A DNA stretch of 64,000 nt. Source: Pseudomonas sp. 10S4 (GTDB lineage: Bacteria > Pseudomonadota > Gammaproteobacteria > Pseudomonadales > Pseudomonadaceae). Below, piece by piece: positions 47,134 to 57,961 of the stretch. Each line of letters begins with the position of its first letter. The stretch's first letter is position 1. The notes beneath the pieces are model-generated. The model was not told the origin of the DNA. It was given only the letters and a program-made list of their open reading frames with translations, and searched no databases. Both the position numbers and the translations under genes were made by a program. Location: contig NZ_CP133774.1 of the NCBI RefSeq assembly GCF_034344865.1, forward strand, positions 6,758,001 through 6,822,000, given 5' to 3'.

Positions 47134-47672
47134 ATGCAAAGCCCAACCCGTGAAGCCACTCTCGCCCAATGGATCGCTCAGGAGCAAGCCATGCGCGATC
47201 GCCTCGCCGGCCCTGGCAGCCTGTCGATGGCCGAAGTCAGCGCGCTCTCCCCCGCCGAATTCTTTGAAGGCATCGGCAACGGTGAACTGCCCTCGCCGCC
47301 CATTGGCACGTTGATGGATTTCATTCCAATCGAATGGTCGGCCGGGCTGTTTGTCTTTCAGGGCACGCCGGATTCGCGTCATTACAACCCGCTGGGCAGC
47401 GTACATGGCGGCTATGCGGCGACCTTGCTGGATTCGTGCATGGGCTGCGCGATTCACACGCAATTGAAAAAGGCCAGGGCTACACGACGCTCGATTTGCG
47501 CATCAGTTATGTCCGGGCGTTGACCGGCGCCAGTGGACCGGTGCGAGCCGAAGGCAAGATTGTGCATCTGGGGCGTTCGACGGCGTTGGCCGAGGGGCGG
47601 ATTTATGATGTGGACGGGCGGTTGTATGCGACGGGGTCGACGACTTGCATGATTCTTGAGGCGCGGAGGTAA
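47134..47672 (+). CDS. PaaI-type hotdog thioesterase, one frame break
   Basis: An acyl-CoA thioesterase-like protein of about 179 residues. The hotdog signature is HYNPLGSVHGGYAATLLDSC, with strands DLRISYVRALTGASGPVRAE and GRSTALAEGRIYDVDGRLYA. The frame breaks at 47467-47471 (five A, six expected), restoring THTQLKKGQGYTTLDLRISY-type sequence. The ATG at 47134 is preceded by a GTG that could be the start. The substrate is unknown. Confidence 0.85.
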
Positions 47673-47680
47673 TAAAGCAA

Positions 47681-47758
47681 AGATCAAAAGATCGCAGCCT
47701 TCGGCAGCTCCTACATGGCATCGGTGTAGGAGCTGCCGAAGGCTGCGATCTTTGATTT
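47681..47758. repeat. Inverted repeat of the GATCGCAGCCTTCGGCAGCTC family
   Basis: Perfect 29-base arms (47687-47715 and 47725-47753) with a nine-base loop. It follows the thioesterase stop and could terminate transcription. The same family occurs at 53231-53313 and as one arm at 23350. Confidence 0.92.
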
Positions 47759-47871
47759 TGATTCTCGATTCATGACTTGCGGTAAACATTGCTTTGCCTT
47801 ATCAGCGGTTTTTCTCAAGGACATCGGCGCGGATACTCGTGCTCATTCCCACTGCAACCCTGGAGTCATCA

Positions 47872-48675
47872 ATGTCTGTTCCCGCATTCGGTCTTGGTAC
47901 CTTTCGCCTGCAAGGTCAGGTGGTCATCGATTCGGTGAGCACCGGTCTTGAACTGGGCTACCGGGTCGTCGATACCGCGCAGATCTACGAAAACGAAGCC
48001 GACGTCGGCCAAGCCATCGCCGACAGCGGCGTCCCGCGTCATGAGTTGTTCATCACCAGCAAGATCTGGGTCGCCAACTTCGCCAAGGATCGACTGATCG
48101 ACAGCCTCAAACAAAGCCTGCGTAACTTGCAAACTGATTACCTGGACCTGACGCTGATTCACTGGCCATCGCCGGAAAACCAGGTGCCGGTGGCAGAATT
48201 CATGGGCGCACTGCTCGAAGCCAAGAAGCTGGGCCTGACCCGCCAGATCGGTGTGTCCAACTTCACTGTGGATCTGATGAAGCAGGCCATCGCGGCGGTC
48301 GGCGCTGAAAACATCGCCACCAACCAGATCGAGCTGCACCCGTACCTGCAAAACCGCAAGGTCGTCGAATTCGCCCAAAGCCAAGGCATCCAGATCACTT
48401 CCTACATGACCCTGGCCTACGGCGAAGTGCTCAAGGACCCGGTGATCCAGCAGATCGCCGAGCGCCTGCAAGCCACACCGGCACAGGTCACCCTGGCCTG
48501 GGCCATGCAATTGGGCTACGCGGTGATCCCGTCGTCGACCAAACGCGCCAACCTGGAAAGCAACCTGCAAGCCTGCGCACTGACCCTGAGTGAGGCCGAC
48601 ATGGCGCTGATCGCCGGCCTCGATCGCGGCCATCGATTGACCAGCCCCAAAGGCACTGCCCCGCACTGGGATTGA
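47872..48675 (+). CDS. dkgB: 2,5-diketo-D-gluconate reductase B, aldo/keto reductase DkgB
   Basis: A complete 267-residue NADPH-dependent aldo/keto reductase. It starts [20 protein letters not shown] and carries the tetrad residues: Asp and Tyr in [15 protein letters not shown], Lys in ITSKIWV, His in [10 protein letters not shown]. The cofactor-site [14 protein letters not shown] and the end [10 protein letters not shown] match E. coli DkgB along the whole length. It reduces diketogluconate and small aldehydes. The 197 bases before it hold a REP pair and its promoter. Confidence 0.95.
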   Translation: MSVPAFGLGTFRLQGQVVIDSVSTGLELGYRVVDTAQIYENEADVGQAIADSGVPRHELFITSKIWVANFAKDRLIDSLKQSLRNLQTDYLDLTLIHWPSPENQVPVAEFMGALLEAKKLGLTRQIGVSNFTVDLMKQAIAAVGAENIATNQIELHPYLQNRKVVEFAQSQGIQITSYMTLAYGEVLKDPVIQQIAERLQATPAQVTLAWAMQLGYAVIPSSTKRANLESNLQACALTLSEADMALIAGLDRGHRLTSPKGTAPHWD

Positions 48676-48684
48676 TCTCCAGCG

Positions 48685-51600
48685 CTAACGAAAACTTTTG
48701 TCCAGGCGCGCCATCGTCTGCTGCAAGCGTTCGACGGCTTCGTCGATCATTGCCGCACGACCTTCGGCGCAAGCCTGTTCCAATTGCTCGCAACACTCGA
48801 TCAGTTGCAACGCCCGGACCATGCGCGCACTGCCCTTGATGCGGTGTGCCAGATCTCGCAGTTCCTGGCGATTATCGGCTGCGTGGGCCTGAAGCAGGTG
48901 CTCGCGATCCTCGCGGTTGGTTTGCGCCAGATCGTGTACCAGGCGATTGATCAACGTGCGGTCACTGCCGACATATTGCTCAAGGCCACTCAAATCGATC
49001 TCTGAAACCGGTTGTTCTTCGACAGATATTTTTGATTCCCCCACAAACCTGGTCGCCAGCCATCCACTCAAATCGTCCAGACGGATCGGTTTGAACAGGC
49101 AATCATCCATGCCTGCTTCCAGGCAACGCAGTTTTTCCTCGGGCTGGGCGTTGGCGGTAAACCCCAGGATCAACGTCGCCGGCAAGCCTTGAGCCTGTTC
49201 TTCATCACGAATTGCCATTGTCAGTTCATAACCACTGAGCACCGGCATGTTGCAGTCAGTGATCAGTACGTCGGGCGCTTGCTTGCGCCATAGTTCCAGC
49301 CCTTGCCCACCATCCTCGGCCTCGAGCACCCGGTGGCCCAGGTAATTCAGTTGACGCGACAGCAACAGTCGATTGGCCGGGTAATCGTCGACCACCAGAA
49401 TCGTCAATGAACGTGTCGGCAGTGGTACCGCGTTCTGTGACACCTCGCTGGATGGCAACGGTCGCAGGGCGGGTAAATCCAGAGTGACCTCAACCTGTGT
49501 GCCCCAACCTAAGTCGCTTTGAAGTCGCAACCGGCCGCCCATCATTTCGCACAACGAGCGGCTGATCACCAACCCCAGTCCCGAACCGCTGCGGCCGGAT
49601 TGCGGGCTGTTGCTCGCCTGGATGAACGGACTGAACAGCCGCTGCTGATCGGCGGCGCTGATACCGATGCCGCTGTCTTCAATCGCCACGCTCACCGTCA
49701 GATAACCGGATCGCCCAGGCGTCACGCGCAGGGTCAGGCTCACCTCGCCCTCATCGGTGAACTTAATGGCGTTGCTCAACAGATTGGACAGCACTTGTTT
49801 GAAGCGCAGAGGGTCGATCAACACATCCTGGTCGCTGTGCTCATCCAGTTCGACCCGCCAATCCAGCGCTTTCTGCAACGCCAGGCCTTCAAAAACCCGG
49901 CACACCGATTCCGCCAGCCCACGTAAATTGGCCCGCTCCGGTGCCAGAGACAAATGCCCGGACTCGATGCGGGCGATGTCGAGGATATCGCCGATCAACA
50001 CCAGTAATTGCTGCGCGGAACTGGACGCCACCTCAATGGCAAAACGGTCGGTGACGCCCTCTTCGGAGCGTTTGAGCGCGAGTTCGAGCATGCCGATCAG
50101 GGCGTTCATCGGCGTGCGGATTTCATGGCTCATGGTCGCCAGAAACGTGGTTTTTGCCCGATTGGCATCGTCGGCGGCGTCCTTGGCCTCCTGTAATTGC
50201 TGCAACCACAACTGGCGTTGGCGAATCTGCCAACGTTGCCAGCCGATCCAGGCCAGCGCCAGTAACAGCAAGGCACCGGCGGCGGCAAAGCCTTGAAGCA
50301 GGGCTTGGCGATGACGCAGCCAATAGCTGTCATCCACTACCTCGTTGTTGCTCCAGCGGGCGACTAATTCGTCCATCTCCTGGGGCGAGATGCTCAGCAG
50401 GGCCTTGTTCAGGATCGACTGCAATTCCAGCCCGCCGCGTTCGGTGGCCAGGGTGATCCGCGCCGGTTCACTGCCTACCGTACTGTTGATTCGCAGACGG
50501 TCGCGGTACTGCCGGGCAATCAGGTAACGGGTCAAGATCAAAGAGCTGAGTGCCGCATCGGCCTGCCCATTGATCACTGCCTCCAGGCCGTCGGCCGGGC
50601 TTTGTACGTCCACCAACCGAATGCCCGGCACTCGCGCTTCGATGAACCCGCGCAATGGATGACTGTGATAGATCGCCAAGCGTTTACCGGCCAGATCATC
50701 CAGGGTCTTCGGGCTGCCCGGGGTAGTGGCGCTGACCAACACAAACGGGGTGCTCAGATAAGCGCGGGTGAAGCGCAACTCGTCCTCCTGTTCGCGGCCG
50801 GGAATGATCGCCGGCACCAGGTCAATCTCACTCGTCTTGAGTTGCTGGATCTGCTGGTCCAGCGAACGGCTGCGTTGCACCTTGAAGGTCAAGCCGCTGC
50901 GCTGGCTGATCAAGGTCAGTAACTGCGCGGTCAACCCGCTGAAGCGGCCCTGAGCATCGAAAAAGTCAGTGGCGCAAAATCCTCGACAACGCCCACGGTC
51001 AACACCGGATGCTGAGCCAGCCAACGTTGTTCGCTGGGGCTCAACCGGACACTTTGCTGACCTGAAACATTGCCCTGGCCGGCACTCCAGCGCCGCTCGA
51101 TCGCCTCGCGCTGATCCATGGGAATCGTCGCCAGTGCCTGATCGACAATGCCTGTAAGACGCGAATTGCTGCGCGCTAGCGCGAAGCCGAACGGATTGGC
51201 ATCCAGAGTGGAAGGCCCGGCCAGGTGAACGTTGTTGAGGTAGTTGTTGTTGATCAGGTAATTGGCGCTGATGAAGTCGCCCAAGTACACGTCATCTTGA
51301 CCGAACGCGACGGCCCCGATTGCCTCGAGCGTCGAGGCATACAGGTGCAGGCTCGCCTCGGGATACAACGCCTCGACACTCGAAGCCGGCAGATAATCAT
51401 CGACCATGGCAATGCGCATGCCCGCCAGGTTGCCAGGCAATTGTTCGTCCTCGCGGGTGACCAGCATCGGCTGATCGTCAGCGTAGGCGCGGGACCTCGT
51501 CAGCTCGGGGTCGGCCGCCTCGAAGTTGTTCGACGTCCCGAGCAGGTCCAGCTCATCGCGTTTGAGCGCCTGCATGGCCGCCTCGCGGGTACCGTAGCGC

Positions 51601-51896
51601 AACACCTCGACCTTGACGTGCAGCAGTTGCGCCAGCAGATCGGCATAGTCGGCGGTAATGCCTTCCAGTTCATCGTGGTTACGCGTCACCTCGAACGGCG
51701 GGTAGTCCGGGCCCGTGACACCGAGGCGCAACACCCGCTTGCTGCGCAGCCATTGCCAGTCCTGGTCATCGAGGCGAACTTCGTAGCCCTCCACCGTCGA
51801 GCGTCCCAGCAGATGCAGGACCAAAGGCTCTTCAGCCTGCACCGCCCCGGCTTGCACAAGGGTGAACAGCAACAAGACGAACAGACAGGCACGCAC
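48685..51896 (-). CDS. BvgS/EvgS-like hybrid sensor kinase, one frame break
   Basis: A multidomain kinase of about 1070 residues: signal peptide, two periplasmic solute-binding (SBP_bac_3) domains ([20 protein letters not shown] and [16 protein letters not shown]), a membrane segment ([20 protein letters not shown]), HisKA ([20 protein letters not shown]), HATPase ([24 protein letters not shown]), a receiver (Asp in [12 protein letters not shown]) and a C-terminal HPt domain ([16 protein letters not shown]). The break lies at 50960-50964 (five A on the plus strand, six expected), restoring [16 protein letters not shown]. No PAS domain is evident, as in EvgS. The LuxR-type regulator is encoded just upstream on the same strand, 12 bases away. 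Confidence 0.9.
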
Positions 51897-51908
51897 GGTC
51901 TGGCTCGT

Positions 51909-52535
51909 TCAAATCAGATGATTGCGCTTGGCGAAATCCCGGCAGTGAACCGCCGAGGTCAACCCGAGCTTTTCGTTGCAGCGTGTCTTGTAAGTACTGA
52001 CGGTCTTGTGACTCAAGTGCATGGCCTCGGCGATGGCCTTGTTGCTCAGTCCCCGTGCCAGATGCTGAAAAATCATCAGTTCACGATCAGAAAGCTTGTC
52101 GATCAGTTCCTTTTCGCTGCTTTGCAGGTTATTAAGCGCCACCGAGCCTGAAGCGAGCTGAATAAAATAAGTGTAACCGGCCATCAGGGCGTGCACCGCT
52201 TTGTGCAAATGGCTCAAATCATTGGTCTTGGCCACATACGCCATGGCGCCGGCCCGCATGCAGCGTTCTTGATAAAACTGCGGCTCCTGGGAGGTGAAGA
52301 CCAGTACTCTGGAGGGCACGTTAGCAATCTTCAGCCGCCCCAGCACATCCAGCCCATCGAGTGAAGGCATCACCAAATCCAGCACCACCAAATCAGGTGA
52401 ATGCTCACGGACCATTGCCATGACCTCACTCCCGATAGCCACCTCGTAAATCCGTTTGAACCCCTCTTGCTCAAGTACGATTTTGACTGCGGCGCGTACA
52501 ACCGGATGATCGTCCACAATCAGCGCTGACTTCAT
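51909..52535 (-). CDS. BvgA/EvgA-like LuxR-family response regulator
   Basis: A 208-residue regulator: receiver with the acid pair in ALIVDDHPVV, the phosphoacceptor in DLVVLDLVMPSLDG and Lys in YVAKTND; NarL/LuxR-type DNA-binding domain LSDRELMIFQHLARGLSNKA with recognition helix SHKTVSTYKTRCNEKLGL. It is co-oriented with the hybrid kinase 12 bases downstream and is its likely phosphorelay target. There is no autoinducer-binding domain. A CT-N12-AG palindrome lies 113 bases upstream. Intact. Confidence 0.93.
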   Translation of the reverse strand: MKSALIVDDHPVVRAAVKIVLEQEGFKRIYEVAIGSEVMAMVREHSPDLVVLDLVMPSLDGLDVLGRLKIANVPSRVLVFTSQEPQFYQERCMRAGAMAYVAKTNDLSHLHKAVHALMAGYTYFIQLASGSVALNNLQSSEKELIDKLSDRELMIFQHLARGLSNKAIAEAMHLSHKTVSTYKTRCNEKLGLTSAVHCRDFAKRNHLI

Positions 52536-52647
52536 AGCAACTCCCTATGCAAAAACATGACGATTGCGCCGCGAATACTCGCGGGCCTGACCCGGCGTAG
52601 ACGCAACGGCTGCGCAACGACTTTTGCATGGCAGGCAAGGCAAAACT

Positions 52648-52667
52648 ACCTGTCAGATCTGACAGTA
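52648..52667 (-). promoter_or_regulatory. Perfect lux-box-like palindrome upstream of the BvgA-like gene
   Basis: The core CTGTCAGATCTGACAG (52650-52665) is a perfect 16-base palindrome and fits CT-N12-AG, the pattern bound by LuxR/LasR-type acyl-homoserine-lactone receptors in pseudomonads. It is positioned 113 bases upstream of the regulator ATG and 12 bases after the stop of the pseudo-receiver gene, so a hairpin role for the latter transcript is also possible. Confidence 0.5.
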
Positions 52668-52678
52668 GCGACGAATGG

Positions 52679-53113
52679 TCAACCCAGTTTTTGCTTGTAT
52701 GACGGGGTGAACCAGGGTTGATCGTCCTCTTGCACAGGAGGATCAATGATCGACATCAGCCGCGTGAGGGTGCTCAGATCGGGCAGCGCCACATGGCTGA
52801 CCTGGATCTTTTGCTGCGTACAGGCCGGGATCGGCGGCAACTGCGCCCGCTCGCCGTTGTAGATCAAGGCGTAACGCATCTGAGGGTTATCGCGCAGGAA
52901 CCCCAGCAGATCCAGCGCCCCGGACGCCAGCGCAGCATTGATCACCACCAGGTCAAACGGCTCGCAACCGTATTCCACCAGGGTCAGCAATTCTTCAAGG
53001 TTTTGTACCGGCGCCACTCGGTAGTAATCGAGCTGATTGAACAGCCGTTCGACTTTCATCCGATGGAAATGCTGCTCATCGGCGATCAGGATTCGTAAGG
53101 CTTTGTTCGGCAT
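52679..53113 (-). CDS. Receiver-like protein without the phosphoacceptor aspartate
   Basis: A 144-residue stand-alone receiver fold: RILIADEQHFHRMKVERLFN forms the first strand and helix, but the site that should carry the phosphoacceptor reads DLVVINAALASGALDLLGFL, with Asn in place of Asp. The C-terminal part is short and has no output domain. It may act as a pseudo-receiver that binds or titrates a partner of the neighbouring BvgS/A-type pair; it lies on the same strand upstream of them. An ATG four codons upstream (53125) is an alternative start. Confidence 0.75.
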   Translation of the reverse strand: MPNKALRILIADEQHFHRMKVERLFNQLDYYRVAPVQNLEELLTLVEYGCEPFDLVVINAALASGALDLLGFLRDNPQMRYALIYNGERAQLPPIPACTQQKIQVSHVALPDLSTLTRLMSIIDPPVQEDDQPWFTPSYKQKLG

Positions 53114-53230
53114 CGTGGCCCCCATGAGAGTGAAAATCGTGAGGGCGCAAGGCTACGGAACACTGACGGATGTATCTGTAGGACTTTTCCTAAAGATCAC
53201 TTTTCGCCTTAAATCATTGAGTGGCTCAAA

Positions 53231-53313
53231 GATCAAAAGATCGCAGCCTTCGGCAGCTCCTACAGGGTGTACGCCGTCCCTATGTGGAGCTGCCGAAGGC
53301 TGCGATCTTTTGA
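53231..53313. repeat. Inverted repeat of the GATCGCAGCCTTCGGCAGCTC family
   Basis: Arms 53231-53264 and 53283-53313 are complementary with an 18-base loop, directly after the mgtA stop. Same family as 47681-47758. Confidence 0.9.
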
Positions 53314-53321
53314 TGTTAGCT

Positions 53322-56026
53322 TTATTGCCAGCCAAACCGGCGGATATAGAAGCCCTTCACCGCCTGGGTCAGGCCCATGTACGCCAGCAAAATCACCGGC
53401 AGGAACACGAAGTACAGCGACGGCAGTGCCTGCAGTTTGAAGTAGTGTGCCAGCGGCCCCATCGGCAGGAAGATCCCGACCGCCATGATGATCCCGGTCA
53501 TGACCATCAACGGCGTAGCCGCACGGCTTTGCAGGAACGGGATCTTCGGCGTACGGATCATGTGCACGATCAGCGTCTGGGTCAGCAACCCCACCACGAA
53601 CCAGCCGGACTGGAACAGCGTCTGGTGGTCCGGGGTATTGGCGTCGAACACGTACCACATCAAAGCAAACGTGGTGATGTCGAAGATCGAACTGATCGGG
53701 CCGAAGAACAGCATGAAGCGCCCGACGTCGGCCGGCTGCCAGCGCTGGGGCTTTTTCAGCATCTCGGCATCGACGTTATCGAACGGGATGGCGATCTGCG
53801 AAATGTCATAGAGCAGGTTCTGCACCAGCAGGTGCATCGGCAGCATCGGCAGGAACGGGATAAACGCACTGGCCACCAGCACCGAGAACACGTTGCCGAA
53901 GTTCGAACTGGCGGTCATTTTGATGTACTTGAGCATGTTGGCGAAGGTCCTGCGCCCTTCCAGCACACCCTCCTCCAGCACCATCAGGCTCTTTTCCAGC
54001 AGGATGATGTCGGCCGCTTCCTTGGCGATGTCCACCGCGCTGTCCACCGAAATACCAATGTCGGCCGCCCGCAGCGCCGGGGCGTCGTTGATGCCGTCGC
54101 CCATGAAACCGACCACGTGGCCGTTGCCTTTGAGCAAGCGGACGATGCGTTCCTTGTGTGACGGCGTCAGTTTGGCAAAGACGTTGGTGGTCTCCACGGC
54201 CAGCGCCAGTTCGGCGTCGCTCATGCGCTCGACGTCGCTGCCCATCAGCAGGCCTTGCTGCTCCAGGCCGACTTCGCGGCAGATCTTGGCGGTCACCAGT
54301 TCGTTGTCGCCGGTCAGCACTTTTACCGCAATGCCGTGTTCGGCCAATGCGCGCAGGGCCGGCGCGGTGCTTTCCTTGGGCGGATCGAGGAATGCGACGT
54401 AGCCGATCAGGGTCATTTGCTGCTCGTCGGCGAGGCTGTAAACCGACTGTTCCTTGGGCGTGTGCCGCGCCGCCACGGCCACCACGCGCAGACCTTCCTC
54501 GTTGAAGGAGGCGGTCACTTCGCGAATCCGCGTCAGCAGTTCTTCAGTCAGCGGTTCGTCGTTTTCACCATGACGAACCCGGGTGCACACCGCGAGGATT
54601 TCCTCCACGGCGCCTTTGCACACCAGCAAGTGATGCTGTTGATCATGCTCGGCGACCACCACCGACATGCGCCGGCGGTTGAAGTCGAACGGCACTTCAT
54701 CGACCTTGGCGAACGCGGTGGCCACTTCCAGTTCACGGTGAACCTCGACGTGTTGCAGCACCGCCACGTCCAGCAGGTTTTTCAGGCCGGTCTGGTAGTA
54801 GCTGTTGAGGTAGGCCATTTCCAGCACGTCATCGGACTCTTCGCCCCAGACGTCCACATGCCGGGCGAGGAAGATTTTGTCCTGGGTCAGGGTGCCGGTC
54901 TTGTCGGTGCAGATCACGTGCGTCGCCCCGAAGTTCTGGATCGCATCCAGGCGCTTGACGATGACTTTCTTGCGCGAGAGGAACACCGCACCCTTGGCCA
55001 GGGTCGAGGTGACAATCATCGGCAGCATTTCAGGGGTCAGGCCCACGGCGATGGACAGCGCGAACAGCAGCGCCTGCATCCAGTCACCCTTGGTGAAACC
55101 GTTGATAAACAGCACCAGCGGCGCCATCACGAACATGAAGCGAATCAGCAGCCAACTGACCTTGTTGACCCCGGTTTGAAACGAGGTCGGCGTGCGGTCA
55201 GTGGCGCTGACCCGCTGCGCCAAGGCACCGAAATAGGTGCTGTTACCGGTGGTCAGGATCACCGCGATGGCCGCACCCGAGACCACATTGGTGCCCATGA
55301 ACAGGATGTTGTCCAGGTCCAGCGGGTTACTGGTGTCGCTGTCTTGCTGACGGGGAATTTTTCCACCGGCATCGATTCGCCGGTCATGGCAGCCTGGCTG
55401 ACGAACAGGTCCTTGGCGCTGAGTACCCGGCAATCGGCCGGAATCATGTCGCCGGCCGAGAGCACGATCAGGTCGCCAGGCACCAGTTGCTTGATCGGCA
55501 GTTCGATGCGCTGCGCCCCCTGGCGCATGACCGTCGCGGTGTTGCTCACCATCGCCTTTAGCGCGTCAGCGGCCTGGTTGGACTTGGCTTCCTGCCAGAA
55601 CCGCAGCAAGGTCGAGAGCACCACCATGGAGAAAATCACCACGGCGGCTTTCACGTCCTCGGTCAGCCAGGAGATAAACGCCAACAAGGTCAGCAACAGG
55701 TTGAACGGGTTTTTGTAGCAGTGCCACAAGTGAACCCACCACGGCAGCGGCTGCTCGTGCTCGACCTCGTTAAGGCCGTATTGCTCGCGCAAGGCCTCGG
55801 CTTCGAGCTCGCTCAAACCATCGGTGTGGCTGCCGAGTTTGTCCAGCAATGGACCGGTGTCACTGTTGGCGGCAGACACCAGGGTTTGCGCCAGGGTGGG
55901 CGGTACTTCACGGCTGACCGTGGTGTCGGTGAAGCTTTCCAGCAAGGCCAGGCGACGAAAGTGCCGGGCGATGTGGCGGGTGCGCAGGAATCCGGCGAAG
56001 AATTCCTTGAGCAAGGTCAGGTTCAT
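53322..56026 (-). CDS. mgtA: Magnesium-transporting P-type ATPase MgtA/MgtB, one frame break
   Basis: An inner-membrane P3B ATPase of about 901 residues importing Mg2+ when it is scarce. Phosphorylation site CTDKTGTLTQDKIFL, TGESMPVEKF, LDNILFMGTNVVSGAA, hinge GDGINDAPALRAADIG. The N-terminus (LLKEFFAGFLRTRHIARHFR) is basic as in MgtA. The frame breaks at 55352-55355 (four G on the plus strand, five expected); reading on gives EKFPRQQDSDTSNPLDLDNI. A 500-base leader precedes it. Confidence 0.93.
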
Positions 56027-56526
56027 GGCAGTTGCCCCCCAGGGTCGGCCAGGAAACCGTCGAGCAGGCGTGTCGAGTCGCCGCGATGACGACGGGCACG
56101 TCGAACATCACACGATTCAGTGTCGATGAGAGGACATCAGGACGGCCCAGCACTGGCCGCGATAGAGAATGCCGCTACTCGCTTTTCAGCAAGAAAACGG
56201 CACAAAAAGACTGCGCGTTATCTTGCCGAGAAAATGCCGGTTACTGAAACCGGCCGACTACTGTCACTCGAACAAGTACCCACTGTGGGTCTCCGCTATT
56301 GAAGAAATCGCGCGAAGCTTACGCGCCGATGTAAGGAGAGTAAACGACGCTGGGGCGTGTGCCGGGGGAATCTCGGGGTTCTTCAGGAAGGGTTCAGGAT
56401 TGAAGATTTGCGGTGTTCTTTTTGGCCCCTTCGCGAGCAAGCCCGCTCCCACATTTGTCCTGCGAACACAGGTCCATTGTGGGAGCGGGCTTGCTCGCGA
56501 AGGCGGCCTGACAGCCGCCACAAATC
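56027..56526 (-). other. Long 5' region of mgtA with a stem-loop
   Basis: No gene is supported in these 500 bases, which also contain a REPIN at 56429-56502. On the minus strand a hairpin GCCGGTT/AACCGGC (plus-strand 56236-56254) is followed by ATTTTCTCGG, an attenuator-like shape about 210 bases before the ATG. Long regulated leaders are known for mgtA of enterobacteria; the sequence here is not obviously related. Confidence 0.35.
56429..56502. repeat. REPIN: inverted pair of REP elements, GTGGGAGC family
   Basis: Perfect 25-base arms 56429-56453 and 56478-56502 (right arm begins TGTGGGAGCGGGCTTGCTCG), 25 bases after the pvdA stop. Confidence 0.93.
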
Positions 56527-57864
56527 TTAACTGGCAGTGGCCAGCAACAAGTCCATCACCGAACGGCTGTGCCCACGGTTTTTGCCATGGTCATACAGGG
56601 AGCGGGCAATCTCATCAGCCCGAATCGGCAGGATCGACAGCAAGGTGTCGCTCAAGCCGTGGCTGGCCTGGCAGAAGCCCTGCATGTAGATGCCAGCCTT
56701 GCAGCGCTCGTCGGTGATCAGTTTGTAGTTGCGATCGACTTCGAAATCACCGAGGTACTGTTCCAGCGGCGCCAGCAGTTTGCGGTGCATCTGACGCTCG
56801 TAACCGGTGGCGAGTACCACGGCGTCGTAATGACGAACCGTGACTTCACCGGTGGCGTTGTTGCGCACGATCAGTTCGATACCGTGCTCGGTGGCGGCGG
56901 CTTTTTCGATGGTGGTCAGGGTGCGGAACGCATGACGGGCAACCCCCGAAACCTTCTGGCGATAGAAGATGCCGTAGATGCGTTCGATCAGGTCGATGTC
57001 CACCACCGAGTAATTGGTGTTGTGGTACTCGTTGACCAGACGCTCGCGCTCGCTGCTCGCTTGCTGGAACACCAGGTCGGTGAACTCCGGCGAAAACACT
57101 TCGTTGACGAACGGGCTGTCATCCGCCGGTTTCAGGGCCGAGCCGCGCAGGATCATGTCCACTTGCACCGACGGGAAGCTGTCGTTCAAATCGATAAAGG
57201 CTTCCGCCGCGCTCTGCCCGCCGCCGATGATCGCGATGCTCATCGGTTGATTGTTCACGCACGGCTGCTGGGCCATTTGCGCCAGGTATTGGGAATGGTG
57301 GAAGACTCGGCTGTCGTCCTTCAGCGCTTTGAACGCTTCAGGAATACGCGGTGTACCGCCGGCGCTGACGACCACCGAGCGAGTGGTGCGGATGTGCTGA
57401 TGACCCTGTGTATCACGGGAAATCACCCGCAACGCCTCGATCTGCTGCTGGTGCAGCACCGGCTCGATGGTCAGCACTTCTTCGCCGTAACGGCTCTGTT
57501 CGGTGAACTGCCCGGCGACCCAGCGCAGGTAGTCGTTGTACTCCATGCGGCACGGATAGAACGTGCCAAGGTTGATGAAGTCCACCAGGCGGCCGTGATG
57601 CTTGAGGTAATTGACGAACGAGTACGGGCTGGTCGGGTTGCGCAGGGTCACCAGGTCCTTGAGGAAGGAAATCTGCAACTCGCTCTGGGTCACCAGGGTG
57701 TTGCCGTGCCAGCGGTAGTCGGCCTGCTTGTCGAGAAACAGTACATCCAGCTCACCCTGATTCGCCGAGCGCTCTTGCAGAGCGATGGCCAGCGCCAGGT
57801 TCGACGGGCCGAAACCAATGCCGATCAGGTCGTGAACGATGGGCGATGCAATTGCCTGTGTCAT
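56527..57864 (-). CDS. pvdA: L-ornithine N5-monooxygenase PvdA
   Basis: A complete 445-residue FAD/NADPH enzyme that hydroxylates ornithine for the hydroxamate groups of pyoverdine. FAD-binding GIGFGPSNLALAIAL near residue 16, substrate region NPTSPYSFVNYLKHHGRLVD, NADPH-binding IAIIGGGQSAAEAFIDLNDS near residue 208, and ATGYERQMHRKLLAPLE near residue 350. The start MTQAIASPIVHDLIG is as in other PvdA proteins. It follows fpvI on the same strand; a PvdS box lies 98 bases upstream. Intact. Confidence 0.97.
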   Translation of the reverse strand: MTQAIASPIVHDLIGIGFGPSNLALAIALQERSANQGELDVLFLDKQADYRWHGNTLVTQSELQISFLKDLVTLRNPTSPYSFVNYLKHHGRLVDFINLGTFYPCRMEYNDYLRWVAGQFTEQSRYGEEVLTIEPVLHQQQIEALRVISRDTQGHQHIRTTRSVVVSAGGTPRIPEAFKALKDDSRVFHHSQYLAQMAQQPCVNNQPMSIAIIGGGQSAAEAFIDLNDSFPSVQVDMILRGSALKPADDSPFVNEVFSPEFTDLVFQQASSERERLVNEYHNTNYSVVDIDLIERIYGIFYRQKVSGVARHAFRTLTTIEKAAATEHGIELIVRNNATGEVTVRHYDAVVLATGYERQMHRKLLAPLEQYLGDFEVDRNYKLITDERCKAGIYMQGFCQASHGLSDTLLSILPIRADEIARSLYDHGKNRGHSRSVMDLLLATAS

Positions 57865-57961
57865 TTCCAGTGTCCTCTGGATGAACCCCTCAACCGTGGG
57901 GATAAAGCCTGGGTGACCTGACCGGCCTTAGGCAGGACAGCAGATCGTCTGTTGAGTAGAA

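Noticed and set aside
56236..56254. The mgtA leader hairpin as an M-box type magnesium riboswitch
   Set aside because: The sequence shows none of the long paired architecture of M-boxes; a single hairpin is not sufficient.
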